Assembly (NCBI GenBank): GCA_965229355.1
Contig: OZ245869.1
Span: 3,906,001-3,970,000, forward strand
Origin: GCA-2737725 sp965229355
Lineage (GTDB): Bacteria; Pseudomonadota; Alphaproteobacteria; Rhodospirillales; Rhodospirillaceae
Reading direction: 5' to 3'
DNA: 64,000 bases
The first letter of the stretch is position 1. Each line of letters starts with the position of its first letter. The translations under genes were made by a program, and so were the position numbers. The notes below the pieces were generated by a model. That model saw only the letters and a program-made list of their open reading frames with translations. It had not been told where the DNA came from and ran no database searches. Shown here piece by piece: positions 44,404 to 53,510 of this stretch.

Positions 44404-45480
44404 TTACCAGCCGGGCCATTGTCGTAAGTATGATGGCGTTGGCTCTCGAGCAACCCAAGGCTTTTCCTTCATAATGTTCTGCACGCGTGCGCCATAATCT
44501 GTCACGTTATCCGCAGAAAGGTTGTTATAAAGAGTGGCAATACGGTCCGGGGTTGCTTCAGGCAACCTGTCACGAATTCGGCTCATTAACTCAGCGCCAG
44601 CACGAATATTATCGACCGGCTTCTTTATAATATCAGCTTCAGCACCACCTAATTTTGCCCAAGGTTCTGGCTGAACATTCATGGGCTGATAACTTCCGGC
44701 TACTCCCAGCGCTTCGGCAGGCCGCCCATACCAACCATGCGACCCTTCCATGTACATCACTGAACGAATTAGGTCTGGATCGAGATTTGTTCGCTTTGCT
44801 TCTGCTTCGATCTCAGGATTGTACTTATGAACAGCATCCGCGCCAAACTCACTAAATTCATACCAAGGAGGTTTCCCATCTGCTTTTGGGTTTGCCGCAG
44901 TATCAATGTACCCCGAAGAACCATTCAAGATTGAATCTTGACGATCCGCTTTTTTGTATAAGTTCTCAGGCTTGCCACGACCCAACCATTCGCCGATATC
45001 TCCGACCGCATCGCTAAACCATCCGAATTCCTCAGATCCTGTGGCAGGATTAATCGAGGCTTTGCGGCTGCCGACGATCAGTTGCTTGAGGTCGATGCCG
45101 CGTTTGGCGGCTTCAGCGGCGATGAGTTGCACAAGTTGCGGTGTCAGCACCGCATGCGGCACCACCATTTCACGGGGCTCAAGATGCGCAACAGCGGTAT
45201 CCCCGCCTCGGCCTTGTAGAGCCAACACCTTGGCCTGAAGTGCGTTGATAAGCTTGCCGTGGTGCTTGGGGTTTAGTTTGCGCAACTCTGATTGCGCTAC
45301 GGCGATGTGCTTGGTTTTCTCTGGCCCCTTCGCGGTTTTAGCGTGGCGCAATGCAGCCAGAATAGAGCGCGCATCTTCGCCGGTGTCTGCTGCTAAGTAT
45401 GGGTCGATACCCACATCTTTGGCCACCATCATGGCCAAGCCTTCTTTAAAACTGTAGGCCCGTTTTGAATTTTGCGACAT
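44404..45480 (-). CDS. Cassette 1: conserved phage N-domain fused to lytic-transglycosylase-like domain
   Basis: A 358-residue protein. Residues 1-155 are the domain shared by four phage-region proteins (KRAYSFKEGLAMM start; GRGGDTAVAHLEPREMVVP near 92; ASINPATGSEEFGWF at 141-155). The AHLxPGEMVVP...NPxTGxEEF pattern recalls segments of virion-associated phage proteins. The C-terminal domain (about 210-345) is SLT-like: LIRSVMYMEGSHGW with likely catalytic Glu245, then SYQPMNV, then YNNLSADNVTDYGARV. I chose ATG at 45480 (GAGGA 5 nt upstream). It lies between the capsid terminator and its 2-TM partner. Confidence 0.75.
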   Translation of the reverse strand: MSQNSKRAYSFKEGLAMMVAKDVGIDPYLAADTGEDARSILAALRHAKTAKGPEKTKHIAVAQSELRKLNPKHHGKLINALQAKVLALQGRGGDTAVAHLEPREMVVPHAVLTPQLVQLIAAEAAKRGIDLKQLIVGSRKASINPATGSEEFGWFSDAVGDIGEWLGRGKPENLYKKADRQDSILNGSSGYIDTAANPKADGKPPWYEFSEFGADAVHKYNPEIEAEAKRTNLDPDLIRSVMYMEGSHGWYGRPAEALGVAGSYQPMNVQPEPWAKLGGAEADIIKKPVDNIRAGAELMSRIRDRLPEATPDRIATLYNNLSADNVTDYGARVQNIMKEKPWVAREPTPSYLRQWPGW

Positions 45481-45501
45481 ATGTGTCCTCATAAAAACTC
45501 A

Positions 45502-45528
45502 TCGTCCTGGGACTAAATCCCAGGACGA
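45502..45528 (-). terminator. Intrinsic terminator after the major capsid gene
   Basis: TCGTCCTGGGA / TCCCAGGACGA, an 11-bp perfect stem with loop CTAAA, then TGAGTTTTTA on the minus strand; 23 nt past the capsid stop codon and just before cassette 1. Confidence 0.88.
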
Positions 45529-45551
45529 CAGTTTGAGTGAGCGGCGGCGTG

Positions 45552-46544
45552 TTATGCCAATTGCGGCAGGATGGCGTGGGCCTTTGGTGCGCCCACACGC
45601 AACGTGTATTCCGCAATCACGTGTTCGGCATCGGCATCACCGGTTTTGGCCAATTGCTCCACTTGGAACGGACGCAAGAACGCTACATCGACAAAGCGTG
45701 GATCAATCAGGAATGCTGTTTTGTTCAGGAACGATGCATCAGATGCTTGCTGCACGTTCACAATCACATCCAGAGCGCCGAAATCTGATTGCCAAGTTTC
45801 GACCGCACCAATCAAGGCTGCCGGGCGCACTTGGTTCAGGTTATAGCGGATCTGCACACCGCCAGAGAGGTTCGACGCAAGGGCCAACTGCGAGAAGTTC
45901 ACCTTCTGATCCGGTGAAAGCATCAGCATCTTAGGCTTACCGCCCGCAACGTATGCAGTTTTCATCGCCGCATTCAGGATGGTGAGGCTAAGAGCGCGCG
46001 TGGTGGACGATGCCAGGTTCCATGCTGTTGAGCCTGTACCCGACGACACCGAGTACGTGCCAATACCCGATACATCAGCGTTCGTCACATAGGCCGGCAA
46101 GCCAGCGCATTTACGCGCCGACGATGAGGAACCTGCATCGTAGCCCGTGTTCGCCAAAAGCGTCACTTCCATGTCGCGCTTCAGCTCAATGCCTTTCAGC
46201 AGGCGCTGTTCATCCAGTTCATTATCGACACCAGCGACTTCCACCGATTGCGACGTACCGGTGACCGCATAAACCTTCTTCGAGATGGCGCAGCGGTTGT
46301 TCAAACGTGCACGGGCGGTGGCATTACCTGCGTTAGTCACATCGCCTTCCACTTGGTAGTTAGCGGCAGGTGCGGCCAGCGCTTGCGTTTGCCATTCCAC
46401 CAGCGTGTTTTTGGCACGGCCTTTGGTGGAGATGTTGGATTGAAACGGCGTTTCTTCCGGATCAATGCGATAGACCATATCGGCCAAGTCTTCTTTGATG
46501 CCGATTTGCGAGTAAGTGTTTTGGGCGTTGGTATACAAAGCCAT
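45552..46544 (-). CDS. Major capsid protein, DUF5309 / SU10-like
   Basis: A 330-residue major head protein. The start (ALYTNAQNTYSQIGIKEDLAD, then DPEETPFQSNI) and the later ALDVIVNVQQ and FLIDPRFVDVAFLRPF segments match the DUF5309 family, the SU10-type major head protein with HK97 fold. It is used by podoviruses with large prolate or isometric heads. It follows a scaffold gene in the expected order. ATG at 46544 is preferred; TTG at 46550 is closer to the AAGGA site. Confidence 0.88.
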   Translation of the reverse strand: MALYTNAQNTYSQIGIKEDLADMVYRIDPEETPFQSNISTKGRAKNTLVEWQTQALAAPAANYQVEGDVTNAGNATARARLNNRCAISKKVYAVTGTSQSVEVAGVDNELDEQRLLKGIELKRDMEVTLLANTGYDAGSSSSARKCAGLPAYVTNADVSGIGTYSVSSGTGSTAWNLASSTTRALSLTILNAAMKTAYVAGGKPKMLMLSPDQKVNFSQLALASNLSGGVQIRYNLNQVRPAALIGAVETWQSDFGALDVIVNVQQASDASFLNKTAFLIDPRFVDVAFLRPFQVEQLAKTGDADAEHVIAEYTLRVGAPKAHAILPQLA

Positions 46545-46571
46545 GTTCAAATATGTCCTTATGATAAATGT

Positions 46572-47567
46572 TTAGTCAGAATTGCGCCGGAATGACGAAG
46601 CCTCGCGCTTGGCGCGCTGATAGGCCGCCCCGTTCTCGACGGTTGGATTTTTCAAGAACCGTTCCCACGCATTGCCTAAGCTGCGTTGATGGCTGCCCAC
46701 GTTGGCTTTGCTGCCAGGGCGCTGAACCTTCGGCACCACAGACAAGCGTTTGGCCGTGCTGGCCTTGCTGTTCTGTAGCGCATCCCAGCGGCGTGCTTTA
46801 TCCAGCACCATCATTTCGCGGGCATGGGAAATGCCCGCCACATCTTCCGGACCGAAACCCAAAGAAAGCGCATAGCGCGCAACTTCTTTGAAGTCGTTCA
46901 CACGCGTTTGCGCATCGGCCCAGGCGGGGTTGTAGGTGCTGGCCAGTTCCTCCACCATGATCTTGCGGTCACGATCGAGCGTGTCTGCATGCACAGCATC
47001 GGAAATGCGTTTGGCATTTTCAAAGGCCGTGCGCCGATTATCCCACTGGATTTTTCGTTGGACCCAGTTTTGCGGGTCAGTGCGCGCCACCTGCACCCAG
47101 TTCGGTTCTTGCGTGAAATCAGCACTTAAGCTGTCGATCAATTGATCAAGCCGCGCCAGTTTCACGGTGCGTTCCGCTTCCACGCTGCGATTGGCCTCGG
47201 CCAGGCGTTGTGTTTTGCGGCTGTAATCGGCTTGACGCATATACCCCCGCCGCACGTCATCAGCCGAGAGCGTGACGCCATCAATCTCGATAGTCGCAGG
47301 TTCGAGGTTTAACTCGTTTTGCGGTTCGGGGTTTTGTGGCACAGCACCATCGGCCTGGTCAGCGTCGGGGGCATGCGATGAATATTCATCAGAAGAAAAT
47401 GCTGTTTCATTTACGGCGTTATCGTTCGCAGGTTCAGGTGTACTCGCATTTTGCGAGGCCTTTCCTGCGCGACGATCCGCTAAAATTTGCACAGCTTCAG
47501 ACAAAGATAGAGCACTACCGGCCGCAGGCATAGCGTCGCCCGCCGCCAGTGTCGTGTTATCCGACAT
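46572..47567 (-). CDS. Phage scaffolding protein
   Basis: A 331-residue, highly charged, mostly helical protein with an acidic, Asn/Pro/Ala-rich N-terminal half and the conserved ATIEIDGVTLSADDVRRGYMRQADYSRKTQ region (in two blocks) seen in scaffolds of this virus group. A coiled coil covers about 120-250, and the C terminus is basic, as expected for capsid binding. It lies directly upstream of the capsid gene. AAAGGA lies 7 nt before the ATG. Confidence 0.8.
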   Translation of the reverse strand: MSDNTTLAAGDAMPAAGSALSLSEAVQILADRRAGKASQNASTPEPANDNAVNETAFSSDEYSSHAPDADQADGAVPQNPEPQNELNLEPATIEIDGVTLSADDVRRGYMRQADYSRKTQRLAEANRSVEAERTVKLARLDQLIDSLSADFTQEPNWVQVARTDPQNWVQRKIQWDNRRTAFENAKRISDAVHADTLDRDRKIMVEELASTYNPAWADAQTRVNDFKEVARYALSLGFGPEDVAGISHAREMMVLDKARRWDALQNSKASTAKRLSVVPKVQRPGSKANVGSHQRSLGNAWERFLKNPTVENGAAYQRAKREASSFRRNSD

Positions 47568-47611
47568 GGACGTATCCTTTAGTTAGGGTTTTAGATTGCA
47601 GAAATAGAAAC

Positions 47612-47632
47612 GGCGGCCTTTGATTGGCCGCC
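47612..47632 (-). terminator. Terminator closing hydrolase cassette 2
   Basis: Perfect 7-bp GGCGGCC / GGCCGCC stem, loop TTTGATT, then GTTTCTATTTC on the minus strand. It lies between the cassette 2 partner gene and the scaffold gene. It belongs to the set of similar hairpins at 43805, 51702 and 53417. Confidence 0.7.
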
Positions 47633-47656
47633 TCTTAGAATGCCCTCAACAAGAAT

Positions 47657-48430
47657 TTATTTCTTGTTCTTCAGCATATATTCTTTGGCTTCTATGTATT
47701 TTTGGTAGGGTGGCAATCCATGCACAAATTTAGCGCAATTCGCGGGATACAGCTGCGTTTGTTTGGCATCACAATCCTCCTTCCACGTGGAAGGTTTATC
47801 AGCATAGAGCTGAGTATAACCAAATCCTGATCCCGCCGTATGTTGCGCAACCAGTGCCCATTTCTCACCGGTTCGCTTCACAAAAATGCTATCGCTCGTC
47901 CAAGTGTCCTCAACATAGCTTTCCATTACAATCTCTACAGTGCCTTCGAGAATTTTAGGTAATGGCTTGCCTGGACCAGCACGATCAGCACCAACAGGAC
48001 CAATAGCTGAAACGATGTCTTCGGCTTCATAATTGCCTGCCGCAACAATTTGAGAATACGGCAGGGTCCAGGGCTCCTTCTTTACAGCCGCCCTGAGGTC
48101 CGCAAGATTCTCGGAACTCTTTTCATCCTCAAGCCAAGATTCTTTTACATTTTTATTCTTGAATTCAGCTTCAACAGGCAAACCAATTATTGGGCATATC
48201 GCGCCAAAATAGCCAAAGAATCCTGTGCATGCTTTCCAGGTTTTGGCAATGCACACGGGCGCTTCATCAAATGTTTTGCAGGCCTGCTCAGAACTGAAGC
48301 CTTCATAAACAATAGGTTCAGAAGCCACGACGGGCGCGCCCCACATTAAAAAGACAGATAAGATTGCGACGGACTTACCAGCGCTTTGGACCTTGAGTTT
48401 GCCAATTTGGGAGGAATCCTGCAGGGTCAA
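47657..48430 (-). CDS. Secreted Cys-containing partner protein of hydrolase cassette 2
   Basis: A protein of about 257 residues with a signal-peptide-like N terminus (AGKSVAILSVFLMWGAPVVA|SEP). It is homologous to the cassette 4 partner: shared blocks are PVCIAKTWKAC, IGLPVE, GADRAGPGKPLPKIL, the WTSDSIFVKR segment and the end VHGLPPYQKYIEA. Several Cys suggest a disulfide-bonded periplasmic fold. TTG at 48430 (AAGGGA about 7 nt upstream) overlaps the M23 gene by 56 nt. Position and compartment fit an immunity protein for the linked M23 peptidase; this is inference. Confidence 0.65.
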   Translation of the reverse strand: MTLQDSSQIGKLKVQSAGKSVAILSVFLMWGAPVVASEPIVYEGFSSEQACKTFDEAPVCIAKTWKACTGFFGYFGAICPIIGLPVEAEFKNKNVKESWLEDEKSSENLADLRAAVKKEPWTLPYSQIVAAGNYEAEDIVSAIGPVGADRAGPGKPLPKILEGTVEIVMESYVEDTWTSDSIFVKRTGEKWALVAQHTAGSGFGYTQLYADKPSTWKEDCDAKQTQLYPANCAKFVHGLPPYQKYIEAKEYMLKNKK

Positions 48431-49502
48431 CTTGTTTCCCTTTCCATTCCGTTTCTAGATGCGCATGATTTAGCATCTGTCCCTTTGGGTCAATCATTTG
48501 CCGATTTTGCGAGCGCCCAATAACATCGCCAGCCTTCACAATACTGCCACCCTTTGGGCCAGAGCCATCAACATAAAATAATTTGGTATTTAGCCCTTTG
48601 TATGGACCGCCCCCCTCTATAACGGCCCCCCGATACTGCTTCAGTTTTGAATTATCTTTAATATCTTGCGCCGAATACACGCCAGTATGGCGTAAGATTT
48701 TACCTTCAATAGGAGAATGAATTTCTTGGCTGTTCTCGCCAACAGTAATGTCTACCCCACCATGAGCATGGCCCCCGCGAACTGCGCCAAACCATCCCTT
48801 ACCAGACGGATCGTTGCGCTCAACGCCACCTGTAGGATTAGTGATGCGCGGCGGGCCATAAATTGAGCCGTGGTAACTGCTGACAGGCAGCTCTTCGACG
48901 TCTAAGCCGGTGCTGGGAAAAATACGTTCACCCAAGTCAGGCGTGCGGTGCGTCCCTTGAGCATCAATTGCATCAACATCCAGCTTATCAGCTTTGCCAA
49001 ACCAGCCTTTTACCGTGTTCACGCCATTATCGAGGAGATCGCCAAACCACCCAAATTCCTCAGCCCCCGTTGCCGGATTGATTGAAGCTTTGTGACTGCC
49101 GACGATCAGTTGCTTGGGATCAATGCCCCGTTTGGTAGCTTCGGTGGCGATTAATTGCGCAAGCTGCGGCGTCAGCACGCTGCGCGGCACCACCATTTCA
49201 CCGGGTTCTAAGTGCGCGACAGCCGTATCCCTGCCTCGCCCTTGCAGTGCCAACGCTTTGGCTTGAAGCGCATTGATAAGCTGACCATGCTGCTTAGGGT
49301 TCAGCTTGCGCAGGTCCGTTTGCGCGGTGGTGATGTGCTTGGCCTTCTCCGCACCTTTCGTTGTCTTGGCGCGTCGCAGTGCAGCTAAGACGCTACGGGC
49401 ATCGTCACCCGCTTCGGCCGCGAGATATGGGTCAATGCCAACCTCTTTCGCTGCCATCATGGCGAGGCCTTCTTTGAAGGTGTAGCTACGTTTTTGAATC
49501 AT
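48375..49502 (-). CDS. Cassette 2: conserved phage N-domain fused to M23 peptidase
   Basis: A 375-residue protein. Residues 1-153 form the shared domain (MIQKRSYTFKEGLAMM start; HLEPGEMVVPRSVLTP near 98; ASINPATGAEEFGWF). After a linker, an M23 (LytM-type) zinc endopeptidase domain follows: HGGVD near 247-251 gives the HxxxD ligands and HAH near 346-348 the HxH ligand. Such domains cut peptidoglycan cross-bridges. I chose ATG at 49502 because AGGGA lies 7 nt upstream. It starts 10 nt after the small gene behind the portal and overlaps its secreted partner. Confidence 0.82.
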   Translation of the reverse strand: MIQKRSYTFKEGLAMMAAKEVGIDPYLAAEAGDDARSVLAALRRAKTTKGAEKAKHITTAQTDLRKLNPKQHGQLINALQAKALALQGRGRDTAVAHLEPGEMVVPRSVLTPQLAQLIATEATKRGIDPKQLIVGSHKASINPATGAEEFGWFGDLLDNGVNTVKGWFGKADKLDVDAIDAQGTHRTPDLGERIFPSTGLDVEELPVSSYHGSIYGPPRITNPTGGVERNDPSGKGWFGAVRGGHAHGGVDITVGENSQEIHSPIEGKILRHTGVYSAQDIKDNSKLKQYRGAVIEGGGPYKGLNTKLFYVDGSGPKGGSIVKAGDVIGRSQNRQMIDPKGQMLNHAHLETEWKGKQVDPAGFLPNWQTQGPKRW

Positions 49503-49512
49503 CTTCATATCC

Positions 49513-49794
49513 CTAAAATCTTGGAATCCAGCGCTTGGGGGGATCTACAAATTCACGCGCCTGCGCGGCATCCAGTGCGCCGGTATCAGCCACAGATTTA
49601 AGATGCCGCTGCACGGCATCGATGACGTTTAGCGCCACAGTGTAGCGATAGCGGCCCACATCATCTTTGGGCTCGCAGGCCCGGATACCAGCAATGTATG
49701 ACTGCGCAAGCAACGCGAAAGCCTCGTTGAGAATTGGATTGCTTAATGCTTCGTTTGCTCGCGCAGTCTTTTCAGTATCCGTCTGATCGCTCAT
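49513..49794 (-). CDS. Small phage protein following the portal gene
   Basis: A 93-residue, helical, soluble protein (NPILNEAFALLAQSYIAGIRA, VALNVIDAVQRHL). Small helical proteins of this kind often follow the portal gene in related phages and may assist assembly. Its ATG overlaps the portal stop codon (ATGA). No family is recognised. Confidence 0.6.
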   Translation of the reverse strand: MSDQTDTEKTARANEALSNPILNEAFALLAQSYIAGIRACEPKDDVGRYRYTVALNVIDAVQRHLKSVADTGALDAAQAREFVDPPKRWIPRF

Positions 49795-51656
49795 CGCGCC
49801 ACCGGAAGATTAGGAACCGGACGCAATGGGGTTTGTGCCACCGGCGTTTGCGGATTCCATAGACCCGGATCACGGAAGAACTCTTGCGGGTTAGCGATAC
49901 CCGCCGCCTCTGCCGCCTTATGCAGTGCCGTCACGTATTGTTTGAAACCGACGATGGGGTTGTTCGGCCCCAGCTTTTCCAGAATTTCTTTTTGCTCGGC
50001 AATCACGGTTGTCAGGAACGCCATGTCGCGTTCGCGCGCGCCTGTTCCTAACCCGGTATTGACGACAGCATCCATATCGCTGAACGCTGCCCACGCCCGC
50101 GGATCGATACCTTGGGCGCGGCCATCCAGCCTCACCAGGCGCTCAAAATCCTGATAGCGCACCAGAATGTTTAAGATTCCCCGGAACAGTTTGCGCAAAC
50201 CACCATGGGCCCAAATGCGCGCAATCATTTCCACTTTGCCCATGCTGGCCGAGTACGCCAGTTGCGCCGCCGTGGCTGACTGGTTGTTTAATGCTTCCGG
50301 CGACAAGCCCACGGCTTGCTTGCCCACACCTGTGCGTGCTTCCGCCACACCATCGAAGTATTGCAGTGCGCCCAATGCAGCCTCGGCAGTAAATGGCACC
50401 GAGATTTCGCGAATAGCGCCCGGCGCTTTCACCAAAATCGGCGCACCCGGCGCCATATTCATCAATTGATCGGGCTTGATAATCAGGTCTTGCACCACTT
50501 CACGCTGCGGCGTGTTGGACAGGTACAGGTTATCCAGCATTTGCCGCACCAGAACCGTATTCACTTTTTGAATCTCGGCCAGGTCATCGGCGGGGCAACG
50601 GCCCCAGAAAATATGCGGCAACGGGTTGGGGCAAAAATCCGCGAAGATGATTTGGTAATCGTAAGGTTCCATTTTCAGAACCTTCACCTTGCCCTCACCA
50701 CCTGCAGCCACAAAGAACCAGTCGCGCACGCCTTCGCCGTCGTAATCGCAACGCACGATACCTTCGTGCACCGCGATCTCGCGCATCATCGGATCAATCG
50801 GTGAGCTTTGGGCAGGCCCGCGCCAGCGCTCATCATAATCCGCAGCCCGCGCATAACGCGGCTCGGTATAGCTGGGCAGTTCATCGATCAACGACTGCGG
50901 ATAGCCTTCGCCAGCGAGTTCACCCGCGCGGCGATACGTGCGGTGCGACACCAGCGTGGCGTCTTCCAAATTGCGCGCATCGCGATTAATCACAAACTCT
51001 TCCGGCGGTACGTTTTCAATACGCACTTTGGATGTGTTGAGCTTGCGTTTCACCGTCACGTCATGCAGGCCGCTGTCTTTGTGTGCAGTGTGCGCTGTAA
51101 TTTCGTGGCCTTGCGCTTCCACACCCTGCACAAACAGCGCGAATTCATCATCGTTCAGGCCGGTGAAGGTTTCTTCACGCACCTCTTGGCCTTGCTGCCA
51201 CCAGGCTTTTAGTACGCCCACCTTTTGCACCAACGCATCGAACGCCCATTGGTACAGAATAATCTCGCCCCGGTTATCTTTGCGGAACACCACATCGTTC
51301 ACGTAGCGCGTGACCAATTTGGCCAATGCTTCGTCCTCAACACCCGTCGGTTCGTACGCAGCAATCGTTTTGCCCGCCGTGAATACGCGTAGCAAACTGG
51401 GCAGCATCATGTTGGTGTAAGTGGCAAGCGTGCGATCCGTCACACGGCTGCGGCCTTTGGCCGCAGGCACATCATCCATGACCCCACGATAATAGTCGTA
51501 ATTACGCTCGCGCTGGGCGGCAATGAGATCAGAGGCATGAATGAAGCTAAGCGCTTCCTCGATCTCTGTCGCAAGCAGACGCTCTAATTGGTCTGTCGAC
51601 ATTCCTTTTTTGTCGCTTGTTTTACGCGCGGGCAAGCTTAAGGGTTGGCGCTTCAT
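49791..51656 (-). CDS. Phage portal protein (podovirus head-tail connector)
   Basis: A 621-residue portal-type protein: N-terminal helical part with RERNYDYYRGVMDD, central NVPPEEFVINRDARNLEDA, then the wing/stem region with VNTVLVRQMLDNLYLSNTP, and a C-terminal helical clip. Size and sequence style match portal proteins of SU10/phiEco32-like podoviruses. Twelve copies form the DNA entry ring that contacts terminase and adaptor. It is preceded by a terminator, so the portal transcript probably starts in the gap at 51657-51701 or needs antitermination. Confidence 0.85.
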   Translation of the reverse strand: MKRQPLSLPARKTSDKKGMSTDQLERLLATEIEEALSFIHASDLIAAQRERNYDYYRGVMDDVPAAKGRSRVTDRTLATYTNMMLPSLLRVFTAGKTIAAYEPTGVEDEALAKLVTRYVNDVVFRKDNRGEIILYQWAFDALVQKVGVLKAWWQQGQEVREETFTGLNDDEFALFVQGVEAQGHEITAHTAHKDSGLHDVTVKRKLNTSKVRIENVPPEEFVINRDARNLEDATLVSHRTYRRAGELAGEGYPQSLIDELPSYTEPRYARAADYDERWRGPAQSSPIDPMMREIAVHEGIVRCDYDGEGVRDWFFVAAGGEGKVKVLKMEPYDYQIIFADFCPNPLPHIFWGRCPADDLAEIQKVNTVLVRQMLDNLYLSNTPQREVVQDLIIKPDQLMNMAPGAPILVKAPGAIREISVPFTAEAALGALQYFDGVAEARTGVGKQAVGLSPEALNNQSATAAQLAYSASMGKVEMIARIWAHGGLRKLFRGILNILVRYQDFERLVRLDGRAQGIDPRAWAAFSDMDAVVNTGLGTGARERDMAFLTTVIAEQKEILEKLGPNNPIVGFKQYVTALHKAAEAAGIANPQEFFRDPGLWNPQTPVAQTPLRPVPNLPVAR

Positions 51657-51701
51657 GCGAATGCCTTTGATAAAAGTTGATTTGAACTATGAAAATAAAA
51701 A

Positions 51702-51723
51702 CGGCGACCTTTGCAGGCCGCCG
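51702..51723 (-). terminator. Terminator closing hydrolase cassette 3
   Basis: CGGCGACC / GGCCGCCG stem (one mismatch), loop TTTGCA, then TTTTTATTTTC on the minus strand. It lies between the cassette 3 partner and the portal gene. Confidence 0.75.
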
Positions 51724-51750
51724 GATGTACAGCAGAAATGTCGAAGGCGA

Positions 51751-52254
51751 TTAAATACGTCTGCGTTGAAAAATCAGGGAAAGGTGAGCACCCAACCAAT
51801 AAATCACGATTGGGAATTGAAACAATGCCAAGCCAAAGCCAACACCGCTCGCGAGATCAAGAAAAGCTGAAGGTGTTAATCTACAGGGCCCGCCATGTGA
51901 CCACCAGTTTGCATTTTGCTCTGACGTTATAAGCTCACATGACTCGTACATGACATTATGATCTACCGAGCACCAAAACACAGCACCGCCATATAAAAAA
52001 GCGCAAATCATTGCATTTTTATACCAACGCGCAGTTGGCTCATGAATACCTGCTCCCTGCTCTGAACGAACGGCAAGCGCGGGTTTCCAAAATTTTTGAC
52101 GCGTCAACAGCCAGGGCAAAAAGCCTAAAGTATATAGGGCGGCAAGGAACACCAACGTTTGGAGAAAATCATCTCCAGAACGCTCATACACCGCGAGCAC
52201 AATAAGCAGCAAGCAAACAGTCAATAGAGTCGCAAATGCTCGCCACGTCTTCAT
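51751..52254 (-). CDS. Four-TM partner protein of hydrolase cassette 3
   Basis: A 167-residue membrane protein with about four hydrophobic segments (near 5-23, 33-50, 80-97 and 128-155) and a Cys-containing loop (CSVDHNVMYESCEL, GGPCRLTP) that is likely periplasmic. The frame opens at TTG 52287, overlapping the hydrolase stop codon; I prefer ATG at 52254 (MKTWRAFATLL). It follows the transglycosylase-like gene directly and is followed by a terminator. It is a candidate immunity or exclusion protein. No known family is recognised. Confidence 0.6.
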   Translation of the reverse strand: MKTWRAFATLLTVCLLLIVLAVYERSGDDFLQTLVFLAALYTLGFLPWLLTRQKFWKPALAVRSEQGAGIHEPTARWYKNAMICAFLYGGAVFWCSVDHNVMYESCELITSEQNANWWSHGGPCRLTPSAFLDLASGVGFGLALFQFPIVIYWLGAHLSLIFQRRRI

Positions 52255-52283
52255 TTGCTCATCACCAGAACTAATCCGAATTA

Positions 52284-53393
52284 TCAACGACCACGGTAGC
52301 CAGTTTTAGCAGCAATATCTTCCTGCTGTGGCTTCCAACGGCGTTCATCATACACTTTTTGTGCGTACGCGCCATATTCAGAGACACTGTCCTGTCCAAG
52401 GCCTTGGTAAGCTGTCGCCAACTTTGCAATATTTGGCTCATCTAACCTGTCCCAAGTTCGTTTAATGAGTCGCGATGCGGCACGAATATTTGTTTCAGGA
52501 TCATGTGCGGACTCTTTGTCAATTCCAAGGCCACCCCAAAGTGTTGGATTAATATTCATGGGATGGACCGAAGAAGACTTCCCTATCGCATCCATTAAAT
52601 AGTCCCCTCCGAACTTATGTCCTCTCGCATTTTCCGTAAACATTAGGGTCCGAACATGGTCAGGCTCGGCGCCCTCCTCTTTCGCAATCCGATCTACAGC
52701 ATCACCGTATTTTTGAACCATGTGCTGACCTAATGGTTCTAGCGCTGGCTTCCACGCTTTTGCATCGCCTTGTTCGATATGTATACGACCAGGTTCATTG
52801 TTTACAATCGCCGCACGCCGTTCCTTTTCAGTTTTAAGCACTAACGGATCATTCAGGTACTCATCAGGAGTTTGTGCGACATTGTCGTCAGTTTCGCGAC
52901 CAAACCACCCCTTCACCTTATTGGCAATATCGCCAAATATTCCAAACTCCTCTGTTCCCGTCGCGGGATTGATGGAGGCTTTGTGGCTGCCGACGATCAG
53001 TTGCTTAGGATCGATGCCGCGTTTGGAGGCTTCGGCGGCGATCAATTGAGCCAGTTGCGGCGTCAGCACGCTGCGCGGCACCACCATCTCGCCTGGTTCT
53101 AAGTGCGCCACAGCCGTGTCTCCGCCTCGGCCTTGCAGCGCCAGTACTTTGGCTTGAAGCGCAGTGATGAGTTTGCCGTGCTGCTTCGGGTTCAGTTTGC
53201 GCAGTTCGGTTTGCGCCGCAGCGATGTGTTTGGTTTTCTCTGTCCCCTTCGCGGTTTTGGCGCGACGCAAAGCAGCCAAAATACTGCGCGCATCTTCACC
53301 TGCTTCGGCGGCCAAGTATGGGTCAACGCCCACATCTTTGGCGGCCATCATGGCGAGGCCTTCTTTGAAACTGTAGGCGCGTTTGGCAGTCAT
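52284..53393 (-). CDS. Cassette 3: conserved phage N-domain fused to lytic-transglycosylase-like domain
   Basis: A 369-residue protein. Residues 1-153 are the shared domain (MTAKRAYSFKEGLAMM start; ASINPATGTEEFGIF end). The C-terminal region (about 218-350) is SLT-like: HVRTLMFTENARGHKFG with probable catalytic Glu254, SVHPMNINP, and TAYQGLGQDSVSEYGAYAQKVY. It is related to the cassette 1 catalytic domain but only moderately. It is flanked upstream by the hairpin at 53417 and downstream by its 4-TM partner and terminator, so the unit is transcriptionally boxed in. Confidence 0.75.
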   Translation of the reverse strand: MTAKRAYSFKEGLAMMAAKDVGVDPYLAAEAGEDARSILAALRRAKTAKGTEKTKHIAAAQTELRKLNPKQHGKLITALQAKVLALQGRGGDTAVAHLEPGEMVVPRSVLTPQLAQLIAAEASKRGIDPKQLIVGSHKASINPATGTEEFGIFGDIANKVKGWFGRETDDNVAQTPDEYLNDPLVLKTEKERRAAIVNNEPGRIHIEQGDAKAWKPALEPLGQHMVQKYGDAVDRIAKEEGAEPDHVRTLMFTENARGHKFGGDYLMDAIGKSSSVHPMNINPTLWGGLGIDKESAHDPETNIRAASRLIKRTWDRLDEPNIAKLATAYQGLGQDSVSEYGAYAQKVYDERRWKPQQEDIAAKTGYRGR

Positions 53394-53416
53394 AAATTGT
53401 TATCCCTAAAATAAAA

Positions 53417-53446
53417 ACGGCGGCCCCGTTTTTACGAGGCCGCCGT
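53417..53446 (-). terminator. Terminator upstream of hydrolase cassette 3
   Basis: ACGGCGGCC / GGCCGCCGT, a 9-bp perfect stem, 12-nt loop, followed on the minus strand by TTTTATTTTAG. It separates the small repeated gene (copy B) from cassette 3. Confidence 0.8.
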
Positions 53447-53510
53447 CGATGGATGAATATCGCTGTCGATAAAATGAGGATTCAAAAATAAGCGTAATTA
53501 TCCGCCGCCG

